The notes under the pieces are model-generated. The model made no database searches. It was not told where the DNA came from and saw only the letters and a list, made by a program, of their open reading frames with translations. Below, piece by piece: positions 60,387-64,000 of a DNA stretch of 64,000 bases (the first letter of the stretch is position 1; each line of letters opens with the position of its first letter). A program made the position numbers and the translations under genes. The stretch spans positions 62,001 to 126,000 of the forward strand of contig NFUW01000002.1 in the NCBI GenBank assembly GCA_002127285.1. The letters are read 5' to 3'. The DNA is from Chitinophagaceae bacterium IBVUCB1. GTDB lineage: Bacteria; Bacteroidota; Bacteroidia; Chitinophagales; Chitinophagaceae.

Positions 60387-60410
60387 CAGTATAATATTAT
60401 TCAAGTCCCT

Positions 60411-61814
60411 TTAGGGATTTAGGGTTCCCACCATATCTTCAGGTCTTACCCATTCGTCAAATTGTTCTGCAGTAACATAGCCCAAATCTATAGCGGTTTG
60501 TTTCAGCGTTTTGCCTTGCTTATGGGCTGTTTGCGCTATTTCGGCAGCTTTGTAGTAGCCTATTTTTGTGTTGAGCGATGTTACCAGCATCAGTGAGTTG
60601 TGCAGGTTGTTGTCAATATTCGCTTGTATGGGTTCTATACCCTCTGCACACTTGTCGTTGAACGATACACAACCATCGCCTATCAGGCGTGCGCTGTGCA
60701 GGAAGTTGTATATCATGACAGGTTTAAACACGTTCAACTCGAAATGCCCGTTAGAACCACCAATGCTGATAGCTACATCATTGCCCATTACCTGCGCGGC
60801 AATCATCGTCAGTGCCTCGCATTGTGTTGGGTTTACTTTACCCGGCATGATGGATGAACCCGGCTCGTTATCTGGAATAAATATCTCGCCAATGCCGCAA
60901 CGTGGGCCAGAGCTAAGCATACGGATGTCGTTGGCTATTTTCATCAGGCTAACGGCTACTGTTTTCAGTGCGCCGTGTGCTTCTACAATCGCATCGTGCG
61001 CTGCAAGGCTTTCAAATTTATTTTCAGCCGTCACAAAAGGTAATCCCGTCAGCTTAGCGATATTACCCGCCACATGCTCTGCATATCCTTTGGGTGTGTT
61101 GATGCCTGTACCAACTGCTGTGCCGCCCAATGCCAGCTCGCTCAGGTGAGCCAGTGTGTTATTGATGGCGCGCAGTCCGTGGTCCAGTTGCGATACGTAA
61201 CCGCTTATTTCCTGCCCCAGCGTCAGTGGGGTAGCATCCATAAAGTGGGTACGTCCTATCTTCACAATGTGCATGAATTCTTTGGCTTTCCTATCCAGCG
61301 TATCACGCAGTTTTTTGATGCCGGGGATGGTTACATCTACCAGCATTTTGTAAGCAGCGATGTGCATGGCAGTAGGAAAAGTATCGTTGGATGATTGCGA
61401 TTTGTTTACATCGTCATTCGGGTGTACGAATTTATCTTTATCTGTCAACTGTCCGCCGTTGATGACGTGCGCGCGATAGGCAACCACTTCGTTCACGTTC
61501 ATATTCGACTGTGTACCAGAGCCTGTTTGCCATACCACCAATGGAAACTCATTATCAAGTTTGCCTTCTAGTATTTCATCGCACACCTGTGCTATCAGTT
61601 GTGATTTTTCGGCTGGTAATGCACCGAGGTCGGTATTAGTAAGGGCGGCGGCTTTTTTCAGATAAGCAAATGCACGGATGATTTCCTTAGGCATCTTGTT
61701 GATGTCTTGTGCAATCTTGAAATTGTCTATAGAGCGCTGCGTTTGTGCGCCGAAGTAAGCATCAACGGGTACTTTCACTTCGCCCATCGTGTCTTTCTCA
61801 ATACGGTATTCCAT
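60411..61814 (-). CDS. fumC: Class II fumarate hydratase
   Basis: 467 aa, full length. [14 protein letters not shown] start, [29 protein letters not shown] with the catalytic His, and the superfamily signature [11 protein letters not shown]. It interconverts fumarate and malate in the citric acid cycle, needs no Fe-S cluster and is therefore robust to oxidants and NO. Confidence 0.97.
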   Translation of the reverse strand: MEYRIEKDTMGEVKVPVDAYFGAQTQRSIDNFKIAQDINKMPKEIIRAFAYLKKAAALTNTDLGALPAEKSQLIAQVCDEILEGKLDNEFPLVVWQTGSGTQSNMNVNEVVAYRAHVINGGQLTDKDKFVHPNDDVNKSQSSNDTFPTAMHIAAYKMLVDVTIPGIKKLRDTLDRKAKEFMHIVKIGRTHFMDATPLTLGQEISGYVSQLDHGLRAINNTLAHLSELALGGTAVGTGINTPKGYAEHVAGNIAKLTGLPFVTAENKFESLAAHDAIVEAHGALKTVAVSLMKIANDIRMLSSGPRCGIGEIFIPDNEPGSSIMPGKVNPTQCEALTMIAAQVMGNDVAISIGGSNGHFELNVFKPVMIYNFLHSARLIGDGCVSFNDKCAEGIEPIQANIDNNLHNSLMLVTSLNTKIGYYKAAEIAQTAHKQGKTLKQTAIDLGYVTAEQFDEWVRPEDMVGTLNP

Positions 61815-61848
61815 TATTTACTGTTTGTATTGTGGTTAAAGAATTTTG

Positions 61849-61876
61849 AACCGCAAAGGCGCAGAGGCGCAAAGTT
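61849..61876. repeat. Dispersed-repeat fragment (CCGCAAAGGCGCAGAGGCGC type)
   Basis: Inverted relative of the stretch at 53296-53322. A common intergenic repeat type of this phylum. Confidence 0.5.
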
Positions 61877-61991
61877 GCTGAACGCTTACAGCTTAGCGGC
61901 TTAAAAGAACGCCGCAAAGATAGTTAATCTTCGTGCTCAAGAAAACATATATCTATGCTCCTTTACGGTTAAAAAACTAATTTTGCACGTA

Positions 61992-62936
61992 GTGAAACAG
62001 GGTATTATTATTGTCTTATTGGCTGCAGCCGTTTTAACAGGCTTTTCTTTCAGCAAAACACCACAAAAAATAACCAAAGAACGCCTTGGCGAGATGCTGT
62101 TTTTTGACCCGATACTGTCTGAAGACAGCAGCATCAGTTGTGCATCCTGCCACAAGCCTGCATTTGCTTTTGCAGATACGGTTGCCTTCAGCACAGGGGT
62201 ACATGGCAGGCTGGCTACACGCAATACACCGAGTGCTATGAACGTGAGCGCGCGCGAGGCTTTGTTTTGGGACGGACGCGCTACCACACTGGAACAGCAG
62301 GCATTAGGGCCCATTGAAAACCCGAACGAGATGAATCTGCCACTGGCAGAAGCTGTTAAGAGGCTGAACCGCAGTAAGAAATACCGCCATTTGTTTTTCA
62401 GCATCTTTAAGTCAGTACCTAATCAGAAATACATGGCAGAGGCTATTGCTGCCTACGAGCGTACATTGGAAACAAGCAGCACCCCCAACGACCGCTGGCT
62501 GAACGATGAGCCCAATGGTATGACAGAGCAACAAGTGCGTGGGCGGGATATATTCAGGGTAAAAGCCAAATGTTTTGAATGCCATTTTACACCCGATTTT
62601 ACTGCCGATGAATTTCGTAGTATCGGCTTGTTCAACGGTACTACGCATAACGATTCGGGCAGATACCTTGTAACCCGCAACCCTGCCGATATTGGTAAAA
62701 TGAAAGTGCCGGGGCTACGTAATGTAGCCGTTACCGCACCTTATATGCACGATGGCAGCTTTAAAACCCTGAGAGAGGTAATTGATTATTATGACAACCC
62801 GCATGTAAAAATGCCCGATGGCATCAACCGAGATACTGTGCTGCGCCAGCCATTAGGGCTTACCGAGCAGGAAAAACAAGACCTTGAAGCATTTCTGCAC
62901 GCACTTACGGACGATAAGTTTGTAAAAAGGAAGTAG
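61992..62936 (+). CDS. Di-haem cytochrome c peroxidase/MauG-family protein
   Basis: 314 aa from GTG 61992; TTG 61983 is an alternative. The GTG gives VKQGIIIVLLAAAVLTGF as a signal segment. Two haem sites, CASCH (C50-H54) and CFECH, with GEMLFFDPILSED, SAREALFWDGRATTLE, KVPGLRNVAVTAPYMHDGS. It resembles cytochrome c peroxidases that reduce H2O2 in the periplasm. No MbnP gene is adjacent, unlike the paralogue at 13.7 kb. Confidence 0.88.
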   Translation: MKQGIIIVLLAAAVLTGFSFSKTPQKITKERLGEMLFFDPILSEDSSISCASCHKPAFAFADTVAFSTGVHGRLATRNTPSAMNVSAREALFWDGRATTLEQQALGPIENPNEMNLPLAEAVKRLNRSKKYRHLFFSIFKSVPNQKYMAEAIAAYERTLETSSTPNDRWLNDEPNGMTEQQVRGRDIFRVKAKCFECHFTPDFTADEFRSIGLFNGTTHNDSGRYLVTRNPADIGKMKVPGLRNVAVTAPYMHDGSFKTLREVIDYYDNPHVKMPDGINRDTVLRQPLGLTEQEKQDLEAFLHALTDDKFVKRK

Positions 62937-62943
62937 GAGGGCG

Positions 62944-63762
62944 TTATAAATTCAGGTTACATATTTCTTTTCTGTCTCGCGTGCCGTACCTGTTGAAGCG
63001 AAAATCGAGGCCGAATGTCAGGTTATGAAATGCATCGGGCTTGGCAGAGAAAACAGCCACACCAAAGCCATCAAGATTGTCGTTGAATATGGCATGATAG
63101 CAATATTCTACATACAAGCGTACTTGACTGCCGAGCGTGATGTGTGTACCGATACCTACAGGGGCAACAAGCATACCTGATTTATATACTGTGTTTGCCT
63201 CTTTGTAATAGTTTTCCCAAGCTATATCGCCTATAAAGAATACAGAATCTATACCTTGTAAATCGCGTGTTACATTGTTTTGAAGGTAGCCAAGCCCTGC
63301 AAAGAAATAAGGAGACAGTATTTTATACTTTTTTACTTTATAGCTGCGGGTGTATCTGTCATCTTCGTCATATTCCCAGCTATTGCCAGCAAACTCCCAT
63401 TGCAGCATGGCAGCAACTTGATGTATGTTACTTGTAAACCCGAAGCTTCTTTTCATACGCCAACCATCATGCCTGTCATCATCACCATTCAGTGAGCCTG
63501 TGAGATAATTGCCGCGTAATGACAGGTGCCGATTGAGTGGTATGCGGGCAGCCACTTGTAAACCTGCATTGGCATGATTCAGGTCGCCGTAAAGGGATGG
63601 GGTGAGGTCGCCCAAATAAACCAGACCGCACAAACCTGCTGAAAAATTGACATTGCTATACTCACTGCGTTGGGCAGTAGCATTGACTGTAATGGAGATG
63701 CCGATTATCAATAACAGGTTCTTTATCAAACGGATACTGTTTTGTGTTGTAAAGATAAACAA
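62944..63762 (-). CDS. DUF6089 outer-membrane beta-barrel protein
   Basis: 272 aa. Signal (NLLLIIGISITVNATAQ), then an 8-stranded-type barrel with SNVNFSAGLCGLVYLGDLTP, HLSLRGNYLTGSLNGDD and PVGIGTHITLGSQVRLYVEY. DUF6089 proteins are common in Bacteroidota; function unknown. Confidence 0.85.
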   Translation of the reverse strand: MFIFTTQNSIRLIKNLLLIIGISITVNATAQRSEYSNVNFSAGLCGLVYLGDLTPSLYGDLNHANAGLQVAARIPLNRHLSLRGNYLTGSLNGDDDRHDGWRMKRSFGFTSNIHQVAAMLQWEFAGNSWEYDEDDRYTRSYKVKKYKILSPYFFAGLGYLQNNVTRDLQGIDSVFFIGDIAWENYYKEANTVYKSGMLVAPVGIGTHITLGSQVRLYVEYCYHAIFNDNLDGFGVAVFSAKPDAFHNLTFGLDFRFNRYGTRDRKEICNLNL

Positions 63763-63763
63763 G

Positions 63764-63808
63764 CAAACCTGCTATGCAAACCGTATATGGTTTGGTAGCA
63801 GGTTTGTA
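63764..63808. terminator. Terminator after the amidohydrolase gene
   Basis: AAACCTGCTA pairs with TAGCAGGTTT, with an inner AAACC/GGTTT stem. It lies about 20 bp past the stop of the leftward amidohydrolase. Confidence 0.65.
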
Positions 63809-63827
63809 TAACATAAAGTATTAAATG

Positions 63828-64000
63828 TTAATCTTCCAGATGCTGCTCGGTTTCGTACCACGGGAATGAGTCTGCGTTTTTGCCAAGCTGCCAGTAGAAG
63901 GGGCTGTGCGGCTTGTTGTAATTGCCTATTTCGTTCATGGTTTCTGCATCATAGAGCCTGCCGTTTACCATGGTGTAGCGTATGCTCTCCGTATTATAAA
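63828..64000 (-). CDS. C-terminus of an amidohydrolase family protein
   Basis: Only the last 57 codons are in the window. They read ESIRYTMVNGRLYDAETMNE and PFYWQLGKNADSFPWYETEQ, ending HLED. This is the usual end of large PD40/TolB-type amidohydrolases of Bacteroidota, in which the C-terminal amidohydrolase barrel is closed by a NGRLYDA strand. Confidence 0.65.
   Translation of the reverse strand, partial: YNTESIRYTMVNGRLYDAETMNEIGNYNKPHSPFYWQLGKNADSFPWYETEQHLED

Larger units (their letters stand above)
60087..60410. other. Gene-free stretch with terminators and a palindromic element
   Basis: Between the MaoC and fumC genes: two terminators and the nested-palindrome element described separately. 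No gene. Confidence 0.6.

Noticed and set aside
60568-61149. 193-codon plus-strand frame
   Set aside because: Antisense to fumC, which is full length with its signature.

Overview
The window comes from a Bacteroidota chromosome, most likely a Chitinophagaceae-like member of the Sphingobacteriia/Chitinophagia. Signs are a type IX secretion C-terminal sorting domain, a gliding-motility-type secreted protein, DUF5683, DUF6089 and BatD/BatE genes, and promoters with the TAnnTTTG -7 element. Housekeeping DNA lies at both edges (about 1-1291 and 45739-64000). The middle 44.4 kb is visibly more AT-rich and reads as a genomic island. An intact tRNA-Ser(GGA) sits at its right edge beside a serine recombinase, and a 15-bp direct copy of the tRNA 3' end sits at 1292-1306, followed on the minus strand by what looks like the displaced tRNA terminator.

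The island has four parts. (1) 1.3-9.3 kb: a LuxR-type two-component pair, a decayed secreted gene, two secreted proteins and an IS21 remnant (istB only). (2) 9.9-27.3 kb: a nitrogen-oxide module with a thioesterase/flavin split-barrel pair, an unrecognised 597-aa protein, an MbnP/MbnH pair, a clade II nos operon (cytochrome c, nosZ, a nosB-like gene, nosL, nosD, nosF, nosY), then fasciclin, an Rrf2 regulator, a histidine-rich membrane protein, RIC/ScdA, hemerythrin and a norCB-like pair. Diverged direct repeats of about 330 bp (8975-9300 and 27350-27683) flank this module. No nitrate or nitrite reductase is present, so it would reduce NO and N2O only. (3) 28-42 kb: metal and drug defence with a multicopper oxidase-CopB fusion, DUF3347, an HMA chaperone, an MFS pump, an RND-TolC pump, CopA, and two AraC regulators that each carry an N-terminal HMA metal-binding domain. 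(4) 42.2-45.8 kb: a broken IS1-type transposase, small element genes and the serine recombinase.

Two regulons can be read from promoter geometry. Up to seven promoters in part 2 carry an FNR/CRP-type palindrome (TGAY-N4-RTCA core); four or five have a -7 element exactly 21 nt downstream, which places the box near -41.5 (a class II activator position). They link nos, nor, mbnPH, the thioesterase pair, fasciclin, a lipoprotein and the 597-aa protein. No FNR-family gene is in the window. In part 3, five promoters share a two-block operator (TATAAATCt-N8-ATAnTGTAA) exactly 19 nt upstream of the -7 element: those of the two HMA-AraC genes (one leading into copA), the MFS pump, the RND operon and a 49-aa ORF ahead of the copper chaperone.

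The right flank (45.8-64 kb) is ordinary chromosome: TatD, a polysaccharide deacetylase, BatE/BatD, an SDR, a Dph6-like enzyme, DUF5683, Pcm, QueG, an IMPACT protein, an EamA transporter, RibD, PrmC, a PhaE-like Met/Asn-rich protein with a MaoC hydratase, FumC, a di-haem peroxidase, a DUF6089 barrel and the end of an amidohydrolase. All assignments are from reading the sequence; no database search was run.
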